DNA from: Candidatus Pacearchaeota archaeon UBA284
GTDB lineage: Archaea; Nanobdellota; Nanobdellia; Pacearchaeales; UBA284
NCBI GenBank assembly: GCA_002499185.1
Contig: DAKN01000070.1
Span: forward strand, 1 to 8,134
Reading direction: 5' to 3'
Length of the DNA stretch: 8,134 nucleotides
Position 1 is the stretch's first letter. Each line of letters starts with the position of its first letter. The notes below the pieces were generated by a model, which was not told where the DNA came from, made no database searches, and worked only from the letters and a program-made list of their open reading frames with translations. A program made the position numbers and the translations under genes. Positions 1-5,169 of this stretch are shown here, one piece after another.

Positions 1-1183
1 ATAATCCATTTTGTATTGGATATACAGAGTATGTGTCATATTGGTCAATTAGGTGGTTTGAATTTAAAGTCATATTTTTAATATTGCTAATATATGTATC
101 TATTGTATATTTAATAGGATGTTCATATTTTACTACTCCAAAACCAAATTTAAAACTTATATTGGATTCATTACATAAGCACAATGTATTATCAGGCGAA
201 TATAAAAAAGATAGGTTTAACAAGATACTTTTATACTCATAAAGAAAACTAAAGTTTAATATATTTGGCAAGTATCCAATTCCCAATAAAACAGATATTG
301 CAAAGTTGTCTATATTTGTAATAATACTTTCTTTGTGTGGTGGTATGTGTGGTATGTGAAGTGGTTTTTCCATATTCATATTATTGTTGCTATTTTTTAG
401 TAAGTGTGAATATAAACTTAAAACTTGGGTTTGATTTTCAAGTATAATTTCCAATTCCTTTATTAATTTATTTCTATCTTCTAAGGTATATTCAACAATT
501 TTAGTTTTACCAGAAAATATAGATTTTGTTTTTTCTTTTTTATTTGTAAATAATCTTGTTAGATTGGTTATTTTATTGTTTAGGTTTTCTATGTCTGTGC
601 GTTTTTTATTTTCATTAATTACTTCTTCATAGGAGTAGATAGAATCTGTATGGCATTTTATTGTTGAATATACATTAGTTGTCGTTAGTTCTCTAAAATT
701 GGCTGTTGGATTTGATATGGTGCCACAAAATTCCGAACTTTTATTTGTAACTGTATCTACATATATTGTTGTATCATATAAAGTATCTTCAATAAAAATG
801 GTATACTCATTAAAAAATGTTGGAAAATAACTTGGCATCGACAAATCTATTTTTTCAATTGAATCCTGTAGCATTACTACTGAATCCTGTAGCATTACTA
901 CTTTTTTGCAATTATCAACAAAGGTAACTTGTACATTGCCTGGTGTTGTTTGAAAACTTTCACCGCTATAGTCAATATCATATTCATCGCTTTCTTCTAT
1001 TGGAGATTGTTTAAATGTTGCAATAACATCTTTTGGAAATTTTACAATAACATTTCCATAATATGTATTATGTGTTTCATTAAAATTATGATTTTCACTT
1101 TTAATATACCCTGCATTTATCTGTAAAAATAAAATTGCATATGTTACAATAAAAACAATGTATTTTTTTAGTAACTTTTTCAT
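1..1183 (-). CDS. Secreted protein of unknown function, 3' end beyond the left edge
   Basis: An open frame of 394 codons starts at ATG 1183-1181 and runs off the window without a stop, so only its N-terminal part is visible. The start is set by an AAAGGAGG ribosome site (1188-1195). It overlaps the stop of the upstream gene in an ATGA, which implies translational coupling. Residues 1-24 form a clear signal peptide: a basic start MKKLLKK, a hydrophobic stretch, and probable cleavage after QINA. There is no lipobox cysteine. Residues 95-108 are the heptad VVMLQDS twice, encoded by a perfect 21-bp tandem duplication. The middle (about 195-275) is Lys/Glu/Asn-rich and may form coiled coil. After about residue 300 the chain alternates hydrophobic and polar residues, as in beta-rich or barrel-like domains, but this is weak. 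I do not recognise a family. Export is well supported; the function is unknown. Confidence 0.85.
   Translation of the reverse strand, partial: MKKLLKKYIVFIVTYAILFLQINAGYIKSENHNFNETHNTYYGNVIVKFPKDVIATFKQSPIEESDEYDIDYSGESFQTTPGNVQVTFVDNCKKVVMLQDSVVMLQDSIEKIDLSMPSYFPTFFNEYTIFIEDTLYDTTIYVDTVTNKSSEFCGTISNPTANFRELTTTNVYSTIKCHTDSIYSYEEVINENKKRTDIENLNNKITNLTRLFTNKKEKTKSIFSGKTKIVEYTLEDRNKLIKELEIILENQTQVLSLYSHLLKNSNNNMNMEKPLHIPHIPPHKESIITNIDNFAISVLLGIGYLPNILNFSFLYEYKSILLNLSFLYSPDNTLCLCNESNISFKFGFGVVKYEHPIKYTIDTYISNIKNMTLNSNHLIDQYDTYSVYPIQNGL
861..902. repeat. Perfect 21-bp tandem duplication inside the secreted-protein gene
   Basis: Two identical 21-bp units lie head to tail (861-881 and 882-902). Each encodes VVMLQDS on the minus strand, so the reading frame is kept. 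This looks like a recent in-frame slippage duplication. Confidence 0.97.
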
Positions 1184-1509
1184 TTATCCTCCTTTGATAT
1201 TTCTTTATATAATTTTTCTATTTTCTTAAAACATTCGCTTCCCACTTCCCACTCTCCCTGACTTTCGGAAGTCTCATATGGCAATGTAATCCAAGTACCT
1301 TTTTTATCTTTAAACCCCATTATTTCTCCTGCAACACTTACTTCAACAGTTCTTGACCTACCATCTTCAATATGCTTTCCACAAAGAATGCAATACATAT
1401 AATCACTTGGGTCACCCCCAGCATATCTAACCCAATCAAGTATTATTTTATTGTCCATTATCTGAACATTTCCCTTCTCTTCTACTGGATAATACTCTCT
1501 GTTTTGCAT
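1180..1509 (-). CDS. Small zinc-ribbon-like protein of unknown function, 109 aa
   Basis: The product has CILCGKH at residues 40-46 (C40, C43, possibly H46) and GSECFKKI at 91-98 (C93). A CxxC pair followed by a single cysteine before a helix (pattern CxxCGk...vGxxC..ki) is common in small zinc-binding proteins of phages and actinobacteria. That resemblance is from memory of the pattern, not a search. There is no signal peptide or membrane segment, so the protein is probably cytoplasmic. The start ATG at 1507-1509 follows a CAAAGGAG ribosome site (1516-1523) and a consensus promoter, making it the first gene of a new transcription unit. Its TGA stop overlaps the ATG of the secreted-protein gene. 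The role is unknown; nucleic-acid binding is only a guess from the zinc motif. Confidence 0.85.
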   Translation of the reverse strand: MQNREYYPVEEKGNVQIMDNKIILDWVRYAGGDPSDYMYCILCGKHIEDGRSRTVEVSVAGEIMGFKDKKGTWITLPYETSESQGEWEVGSECFKKIEKLYKEISKEDK

Positions 1510-1537
1510 TTGTTTCTCCTTTGTTTAACTTAACTAT

Positions 1538-1566
1538 ATTATACCATAAACTAAACAAAAAGTCAA
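1538..1566 (-). promoter_or_regulatory. Sigma-70-type promoter for the zinc-protein / secreted-protein operon
   Basis: On the minus strand TTGACT (1561-1566) and TATAAT (1538-1543) are separated by exactly 17 bp. The promoter lies just downstream of the terminator at 1588-1610 and 28 bp upstream of the start codon at 1509. Confidence 0.88.
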
Positions 1567-1580
1567 TAGGGTAGGTATAT

Positions 1581-1610
1581 AAAAATTATCCCCTGCATTG
1601 CACAGGGGAT
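1581..1610 (-). terminator. Rho-independent terminator of the Ro60 operon
   Basis: An 8-bp stem, ATCCCCTG / CAGGGGAT (1603-1610 with 1588-1595), has a 7-nt loop. On the minus strand it is followed by AATTTTTATA. It lies 58 bp after the metallopeptidase stop codon and directly before the next promoter, so it ends the unit that begins with the Y-like RNAs and the Ro60 gene. Confidence 0.88.
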
Positions 1611-1626
1611 TTAGAAATGGAGGTGA

Positions 1627-1661
1627 ATTGTTCTTTACATTTTTTTGCTTATTGTCTCCAA
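1627..1661 (-). repeat. 35-nt conserved 3'-end element, copy 1
   Basis: On the minus strand it starts TTGGAGACA, has GCAAAA four bases later, and ends GAACAAT. Copies at 5170-5204 and 5057-5091 have exactly the same length and the same fixed positions. This copy lies in the 3' UTR of the metallopeptidase gene, upstream of the terminator. In this copy TATTG-GAGA-CAATA can form a small hairpin with a GNRA loop. Confidence 0.75.
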
Positions 1662-1667
1662 TATGTA

Positions 1668-2111
1668 TTAGTTTCCTTCATTTGGCTCTCCATCTTTGTG
1701 AATGTAATCATAATATTTTGCAAGAATAACAGAGAACTCTTCAACATCATGTTTTTTCATTTTCCACACAACTTCAGAATCCTTTATCACTTGCTTTATA
1801 TGCAATAAGCAATGCATTATTTCTTTTTCTCTGTCTGTTGCATCAGCAGTATCCCACCACAACCCATCAACCACAAGAATATAATTCTTCTTTGATATTG
1901 CAACCACTTCCAAACTTGCTTTCATCAACTTTGCAGTAAATTTTGGTCTTGGTGGTTTCTTTGAATCATCTGCAATTGTGGTTGGGTATTGTGCTAAATA
2001 AGCAATACTTGCTAATCCAGCATCGTAAAGAGTATCCTTGTTGTCTTCAATTACTCGATGACCATACTTTCCTACTTCAGCACTTGTTTTCTCATCGTAA
2101 TATTTTCCCAT
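1668..2111 (-). CDS. Putative phage metallopeptidase, active-site glutamate replaced
   Basis: The 147-aa protein has the layout of the putative phage metallopeptidase family, small zinc-dependent SprT/M78-like proteins. There is a strand YILVVDGLWWDTA (77-89), a helix REKEIMHCLLHIKQ (94-107), and the C-terminal block KMKKHDVEEFSVIL (117-130). The family normally shows an HExxH motif and a following HDxxEF block. Here the helix reads H100-C-L-L-H104, so the zinc-binding histidines remain but the catalytic glutamate position is cysteine. The protein may therefore be inactive, a zinc-only scaffold, or chemically unusual. The start ATG at 2109-2111 has an AAGGAGA ribosome site and follows the 72-aa gene by 12 bp in the Ro60 operon. 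Family assignment is from motif recognition. The substrate is unknown. Confidence 0.78.
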   Translation of the reverse strand: MGKYYDEKTSAEVGKYGHRVIEDNKDTLYDAGLASIAYLAQYPTTIADDSKKPPRPKFTAKLMKASLEVVAISKKNYILVVDGLWWDTADATDREKEIMHCLLHIKQVIKDSEVVWKMKKHDVEEFSVILAKYYDYIHKDGEPNEGN

Positions 2112-2123
2112 TATTTCTCCTTA

Positions 2124-2342
2124 TTACTTTTTTGTTTCAAACCAATCACCACCATTTCCTGGCATAATTTCCTCTCTAAATTTCTTCATCTTTTTTCCCA
2201 AATTCTTAACCTGCTCACTTGTTAGTTCCAACACCATATTGTTTTCCATAACAGAAGTTGGCAGATTCTTTGCTTTTACAACTACCATTTTAACAACACC
2301 ATTTTCTGTTGGCTCTGGCAATGGCATAAGGTAATACTTCAT
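2124..2342 (-). CDS. Hypothetical protein, 72 aa
   Basis: This small, probably soluble, highly charged protein has no signal peptide or membrane helix. It begins MKYYLMPLPEP, has a beta-like NGVVKMVVVKAKNLP segment (14-28), then an amphipathic basic helix LTSEQVKNLGKKMKKFREEI (40-59). I do not recognise a family. Its ATG (2340-2342) follows a TAGGAGAAAC site in which the TAG is also the stop codon of the Ro60 gene, 9 bp upstream. The metallopeptidase gene follows 12 bp downstream, so the three genes form one operon. The spacing and ribosome site support it as a real gene. Confidence 0.75.
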   Translation of the reverse strand: MKYYLMPLPEPTENGVVKMVVVKAKNLPTSVMENNMVLELTSEQVKNLGKKMKKFREEIMPGNGGDWFETKK

Positions 2343-2351
2343 TTGTTTCTC

Positions 2352-4037
2352 CTATTTTAATTTTTTACTTGAGTCGGATATTATTGTATCCATTCCTACA
2401 ACTTTAATCTTTTTTGGTTTGCTTTTGTGGTTTTTATCCGCTTTTACAGGAACAGCCACAGGAACATTAAGCCCAGCAAGTTTAAGTTTACTCTTTGGTA
2501 TTGCTATTTTAACCTTTCCTGTAACTTTTGCCTTATTAATACCTACTATTTTGTATTGGTTTTTAATGTAATTAACCATAGTATCTACATTAGAAAATAT
2601 CGAAAGCAACATAAAAAATGAAGAATAAAAACCTGCAACTCTCATAAGATTCTCATTGTCAAGAATGCAAGAACCATCTACCATTTCTGTTGTTATAACA
2701 ACAAGCCTTTCTGTTCCAGTAAAAATATTTTTCATAGATTGTATCTTTGACTTGTCATCATGAGTCATCTCGTCAGTTATAAGTATAATATTCTTCTCTT
2801 TCTTTTTAAGTTGTTTTAGTGTATCTATGGTATTTGTACCACCAAAATCCATTTTCAAAGAATATGCACTCTTAAATTTATCTACAACTTTAAGATTTTT
2901 TATTGTAGTAACAAACTTATTGGTTCTACTATCTGTTATATCATATAATCCAGTATCATACAAATATACTTTATTTGCATAATCTATACCTGCCTTTTCC
3001 ATAAATCTTGTTAAAAAACATATGTGTTTAAGTGCAGTATGGTACCCGTCTCCTTCCATTGAACCAGATATGTCTAAAAGAATTGCAAAGTCGTCATCCT
3101 TACTGAAAATATTCCCTACAAAATCAATGTAGTTATCTATCACCTCATTAAGCATGCTATTTATATCTGAATCATCTATTGTAGGTATAAGTAAATCATA
3201 AATATTAAAATACTTATAAGAAGATTTGTCTCTTATTATATCATTTAATCTATATATTATGTTTTGCTTTGTTTCAGCATCCACTTTTCCTGACAACTGC
3301 TTCAGGTTTCTAATGAATGCATTTATAGGAAGTGTTTTTATATTGTCTTTAATAAACTTTACTTTCTTTTCCTGAGTAGTATTAGTATCTGATAGCATAG
3401 CAGTTATACTTTCCTCTTTCTTCAAAGATGCTTTCTTGCTATTCTCTATTATTGCTTTATAGAAAGCACTCATTTTTTTATCTTTTGGCTTCGGATGAAG
3501 TATCTTTATTAAATCAGCAAGAGTAATGTCCCTTCTTTTCATCTTAAACTTTTTTAATGTAAGTTCAGAAAATTGCTCAAATTGTCTTTTCAAATGCTTT
3601 TTGAAAAATGGAGATACTTTCTTAATGGTATCACTCTCCCCCATCATTGCATATAATCTCATAGCATTTGCTATTTTATCTGGTCTGTGATTGTCAAACA
3701 CAACCTCGCCTATCTGAGAAAGCAATTCTGGGTCTATGCTTCCATTAAATATACCCCTTGTTACACCAACCACAGGGGATAGTTTTCTTCCGTTGTCGGA
3801 AAGAAACATTATAGATTTAAGGAAAAACTCTTTATCCTTTGCAGAAATCTCATCTATGGTATCAATGAAATACTTAACTTTTTCATCTTTGTTAAAATAA
3901 AATGAATTTTTGCCTGGGTTTAATGTCAATCCCTGAAGAAGAAATCTTCTGTATATGTTTTCCTTGAATACTTTTGCACCTTCTGGATTTATCATATAGG
4001 TGCTTTTTGCTTTCTTTTCTACTCTTTTCTTTGTCAT
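2352..4037 (-). CDS. rsr: Ro60/Rsr family protein: TROVE RNA-binding domain plus VWA domain
   Basis: This 561-aa protein has the two-part Ro60 architecture. Residues about 25-310 are helical repeats with TROVE hallmarks: FFLKSIMFLSDNGRKL (71-86), a block MKRRDITLADLIKILHPKPK (166-185) and LPINAFIRNL (236-245). Residues about 315-495 form a von Willebrand A domain with an apparently complete metal site: D322-I-S324-G-S326, GGTNT (399-403) and ITDE (420-423). A lysine-rich tail follows. Known Ro60/Rsr proteins form a ring that binds misfolded RNAs in its hole and Y RNAs on its outer surface. Bacterial Rsr can be tethered by Y RNA to the exonuclease PNPase in RNA decay. The start ATG 4035-4037 has an AGGAGG site (4042-4047). 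Six Y-like RNAs lie directly upstream, which strongly supports the call. It ends in TAG overlapping the next ribosome site. Cytoplasmic; no PNPase gene is visible here. Confidence 0.93.
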   Translation of the reverse strand: MTKKRVEKKAKSTYMINPEGAKVFKENIYRRFLLQGLTLNPGKNSFYFNKDEKVKYFIDTIDEISAKDKEFFLKSIMFLSDNGRKLSPVVGVTRGIFNGSIDPELLSQIGEVVFDNHRPDKIANAMRLYAMMGESDTIKKVSPFFKKHLKRQFEQFSELTLKKFKMKRRDITLADLIKILHPKPKDKKMSAFYKAIIENSKKASLKKEESITAMLSDTNTTQEKKVKFIKDNIKTLPINAFIRNLKQLSGKVDAETKQNIIYRLNDIIRDKSSYKYFNIYDLLIPTIDDSDINSMLNEVIDNYIDFVGNIFSKDDDFAILLDISGSMEGDGYHTALKHICFLTRFMEKAGIDYANKVYLYDTGLYDITDSRTNKFVTTIKNLKVVDKFKSAYSLKMDFGGTNTIDTLKQLKKKEKNIILITDEMTHDDKSKIQSMKNIFTGTERLVVITTEMVDGSCILDNENLMRVAGFYSSFFMLLSIFSNVDTMVNYIKNQYKIVGINKAKVTGKVKIAIPKSKLKLAGLNVPVAVPVKADKNHKSKPKKIKVVGMDTIISDSSKKLK

Positions 4038-4062
4038 AATTCCTCCTATATTGAAAATTTTG

Positions 4063-4146
4063 TTTGGCTAAAATCGTGATGGGTTTAACTGATTCGTTTT
4101 TCACAAACAAATTGTTTTTCTTATGTAATCCATCACCCATACCAAA
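4063..4146 (-). ncRNA. Y RNA-like candidate Y6, in the Ro60 gene leader
   Basis: This is an 84-nt RNA predicted by eye. The outer stem is TTTGGT/GCCAAA (4141-4146 with 4063-4068). The internal loop has ATG (4138-4140) facing ATTTTA (4069-4074), and the inner stem is GTGATGG/CCATCAC. The head ATTACATAAG follows directly. Loop sequences and positions match Y1 and Y4 although the stem sequences differ. It ends 16 nt before the Ro60 ribosome site, so it may be a processed Y RNA, a Ro60-binding leader that regulates the gene, or both. Its head is only about 47 nt and I see no tRNA-like module. Confidence 0.65.
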
Positions 4147-4167
4147 ACTTTAATTCAAAATAAAGTT

Positions 4168-4459
4168 CAACGATTAGTAAAATACGACAGGCTGTTAATT
4201 TTTTTACTTTGAATAACACAAAGTGTTCTATCATTTTCAAGTAAACAACCACTTGGTTTGTTTTAGCAGAACAACTATCTGCCTATACTATATAGTTTTT
4301 AGTCGGCGTATAGAACCCGACACAACTTACAAAATATAATGGGTCTTCACTACCAATATATTGAGTAAGTTAGGTTCATTGTAATGCATTTCTGCACCAA
4401 ATTCATAATACCCTAAGGTAATATGGCATATGAACTCCTGTTACAACAACTAATCATTG
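4168..4459 (-). ncRNA. Y RNA-like candidate Y5, large (292 nt)
   Basis: A 10-bp outer stem CAATGATTAG/CTAATCGTTG (4450-4459 with 4168-4177) encloses the shared internal loop, TTG (4447-4449) facing ATTTTA (4178-4183). An inner stem ACAGG/CCTGT and the head AGTTCATATG follow. The roughly 260-nt interior contains several hairpins: GTGCA-GAAA-TGCAT with a GNRA loop, a T-arm-like GTCGG/CCGAC stem with TTCTATA in its loop, GCAGA/TCTGC with a 7-nt loop, AAACA(A)ACC-AAGT-GGTTGTTT, and AACAC-TTT-GTGTT. The T-arm-like and 5-bp/7-nt hairpins hint at a tRNA-like module. A boxA motif lies just upstream. No credible ORF explains the stretch. Confidence 0.6.
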
Positions 4460-4464
4460 AAGCA

Positions 4465-4475
4465 TTTAAAGAACA
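4465..4475 (-). promoter_or_regulatory. boxA-like motif before Y5
   Basis: The minus strand reads TGTTCTTTAAA, close to the rRNA-operon boxA consensus TGYTCTTTRAMAA bound by NusB-S10. It lies in the spacer between Y4 and Y5. Confidence 0.65.
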
Positions 4476-4484
4476 ATAAAAATA

Positions 4485-4574
4485 GGTGGTAAAATCTGTT
4501 AGGAGTATTTTTATATATCCCATATATATTGCTCCGATTAAGGGGCTACTTATGTAATCCCAACAACATCCACC
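4485..4574 (-). ncRNA. Y RNA-like candidate Y4
   Basis: This is a 90-nt RNA. The outer stem is GGTGG/CCACC (4570-4574 with 4485-4489). The internal loop is ATG (4567-4569) facing ATTTTA (4490-4495), and the inner stem is TTGTTGGG/CCTAACAG (8 pairs, one G-U). The conserved head ATTACATAAG follows. The rest of the head holds a short GCCCC...GGAGC pairing and an ATATAT-ATGGG-ATATAT hairpin. boxA motifs flank it on both sides. This copy shows the family architecture very cleanly. Confidence 0.72.
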
Positions 4575-4579
4575 AATTT

Positions 4580-4590
4580 TTTAAAGAACA
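4580..4590 (-). promoter_or_regulatory. boxA-like motif before Y4
   Basis: TGTTCTTTAAA followed by AAAATT on the minus strand, in the spacer between Y3 and Y4. It has the same position and orientation as the other copies. Confidence 0.65.
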
Positions 4591-4595
4591 AAAAT

Positions 4596-4658
4596 AAACA
4601 GTAAACTCTGCGTATTGGCGTTCATTTTTTGCAATTTCTCCAACAGCAACACCTGTTT
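4596..4658 (-). ncRNA. Y RNA-like candidate Y3, shortest and most divergent (63 nt)
   Basis: The outer stem is AAACAG/CTGTTT (4653-4658 with 4596-4601). The internal loop is GTG facing AGTTTA, a variant of NTG/ATTTTA. The inner stem is TTGCTGTTGG paired with CCAATA-c-GCAG, with one bulged C. It lacks the ATTACATA head of its neighbours. Its head begins AGAAATTGCAAAAA and resembles the start of the 35-nt repeat found elsewhere in the window. boxA motifs lie on both sides. It is supported by architecture and position only. Confidence 0.55.
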
Positions 4659-4663
4659 AATTT

Positions 4664-4674
4664 TTTAAAGAACA
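4664..4674 (-). promoter_or_regulatory. boxA-like motif before Y3
   Basis: TGTTCTTTAAA on the minus strand, between Y2 and Y3, followed by the same AAAATT run as the copy before Y4. Confidence 0.65.
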
Positions 4675-4680
4675 ATAAAA

Positions 4681-4824
4681 TGGCAAACAAAAATTACAAG
4701 GTATTTTTATAACTGCTGTTCTACCTGCTGAACTACACGCATCGCAAAGCGACTACGGGTTGGAATCGAACCAACGACAAGCAGTTTGGATTTTTCATAT
4801 GTAATCCTTGTTACCAATTTGCCA
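4681..4824 (-). ncRNA. Y RNA-like candidate Y2 with a permuted tRNA-like module (YrlA type)
   Basis: The ends pair as TGGCAAA/TTTGCCA (4818-4824 with 4681-4687). A TTG / ATTTTTG internal loop, an inner stem ACAAGG/CCTTGT and the head ATTACATATG follow. The interior reads like a tRNA cut at its anticodon loop and joined at its ends. In order these are an anticodon-stem strand AACTGC, variable TTGTC, T-arm GTTGG-TTCGATT-CCAAC, and an acceptor-like stem capped by TTT (GTCGC-TTT-GCGAT). Then come TGTA, a D-arm GTTC-AGCAGGTA-GAAC, A, and the other anticodon-stem strand GCAGTT. The anticodon loop is thus replaced by the Ro-binding stem. Bacterial YrlA-class Y RNAs are known to carry a tRNA-like domain, which fits. 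The total is 144 nt. Confidence 0.82.
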
Positions 4825-4832
4825 AATATAAA

Positions 4833-4927
4833 GAAAAACATTAAAATTTGTGTGGGTCTTAAACCATTGTTACGGTTGCCACCTTTCGGTAAGCATCATA
4901 TGTATTCCACACAGACATATGTTTTTC
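4833..4927 (-). ncRNA. Y RNA-like candidate Y1, first in the array
   Basis: This is a 95-nt RNA. A perfect 9-bp outer stem GAAAAACAT/ATGTTTTTC joins 4919-4927 with 4833-4841. ATG (4916-4918) faces ATTTTA (4842-4847), the inner stem is TGTGTGG/CCACACA, and the head AATACATATG follows. The head also holds ACC-GAAA-GGT with a GNRA loop and TTAC...GTAA / GGT...ACC pairings that could fold a compact or pseudoknotted domain. It is the first RNA after the promoter and boxA, about 20 nt from the predicted transcription start. Confidence 0.7.
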
Positions 4928-4933
4928 ACTTTT

Positions 4934-4944
4934 TTTAAAGAACC
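4934..4944 (-). promoter_or_regulatory. boxA-like motif at the 5' end of the Y RNA transcript
   Basis: GGTTCTTTAAA on the minus strand lies immediately downstream of the -10 box of the promoter at 4953-4980. It would be at or near the first transcribed bases, the same arrangement as in the tRNA operon leader. Confidence 0.65.
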
Positions 4945-4952
4945 ATTCCTAC

Positions 4953-4980
4953 AATATAATTAAAAATTTCAGTTTGTCAA
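4953..4980 (-). promoter_or_regulatory. Sigma-70-type promoter for the Y RNA / Ro60 operon
   Basis: TTGACA (4975-4980) and TATATT (4953-4958) are separated by 16 bp on the minus strand. The promoter lies directly after the tRNA operon's terminator-like hairpin. No other convincing promoter is seen before the Ro60 gene, so the RNAs and the protein are probably co-transcribed. Confidence 0.82.
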
Positions 4981-4990
4981 GGGCTAAATT

Positions 4991-5058
4991 AAAAAATTTA
5001 ATTATACACCAATGCATATATTATATATACACTTATATAACAATATACATTGGTGTAT
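4991..5058 (-). terminator. Probable terminator of the tRNA operon
   Basis: A perfect 11-bp inverted repeat ATACACCAATG/CATTGGTGTAT (5048-5058 with 5004-5014) encloses 33 AT-rich bases. On the minus strand it is followed by AATTAAATTTTTT. The T-run starts about seven bases after the stem and the loop is long, so it is less classical than the terminator at 1588-1610. Its place between the last tRNA and the next promoter supports the call. Confidence 0.6.
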
Positions 5059-5091
5059 TGTTCCGTATCCTCTTGTGCTTGCTGTCTCCAA
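5057..5091 (-). repeat. 35-nt conserved 3'-end element, copy 3
   Basis: It begins TTGGAGACA, has GCACAA four bases later, and ends GAACAAT. Its first bases coincide with the 3' acceptor end of tRNA-Arg(TCT), and its last two overlap the upstream arm of the terminator hairpin. Its spacing is identical to copies 1 and 2. Confidence 0.75.
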
Positions 5092-5162
5092 CAGTGGAAG
5101 GATTCAAACCTACAACCCACGGATTAGAAATCCGTTGCTCTATTCAATTGTGCTACACTGAC
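5089..5162 (-). tRNA. tRNA-Arg(TCT), slightly degenerate
   Basis: Anticodon arm ACGGA-TTTCTAA-TCCGT with TCT, reading AGA. T-arm GTAGG-TTTGAAT-CCTTC. The acceptor GTCAGTG/CACTGTT has one T-T mismatch and one G-U, the T-stem has a T-T mismatch, and the D-stem GCAC/GAGC an A-A mismatch. No CCA is encoded. It is flanked by two copies of the 35-nt element, the downstream one overlapping its 3' end. Activity is less certain than for the other tRNAs. Confidence 0.8.
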
Positions 5163-5169
5163 ATAATAC

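Noticed and set aside
33..242. Plus-strand ORF of 69 aa
   Set aside because: It lies opposite the open secreted-protein frame, has no ribosome site, and all supported genes are on the minus strand. The same applies to plus-strand frames at 929-1126, 1617-1808, 1943-2167, 2427-2621, 6033-6218 and 6492-6722.
1621..1640. boxA-like TTGTTCTTTACA on the plus strand
   Set aside because: No gene is transcribed in that direction; it is the reverse of the end of the 35-nt element.
2342..2354. TAG recoding (as in some gut phages) that would fuse Ro60 in frame with the 72-aa protein
   Set aside because: Reading TAG as sense does give an in-frame fusion. However, the TAG overlaps a good ribosome site for the next ATG, the nuclease gene also ends in TAG, and no suppressor tRNA with anticodon CTA is present.
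3892..4140. Minus-strand ORF of 82 aa overlapping the Ro60 start
   Set aside because: It is out of frame with the Ro60 gene and crosses the Y6 stem and the AGGAGG site; the overlap with a well-supported gene makes it a shadow.
4207..4245. Hairpin AACAC-TTT-GTGTT as a terminator within Y5
   Set aside because: On the transcribed strand it is followed by an A-run rather than a T-run, so it is better read as part of the RNA structure.
4060..4930. CRISPR array
   Set aside because: The repeated ATTACATA and boxA motifs are short, unevenly spaced and embedded in differing stems; there are no uniform repeats and spacers.
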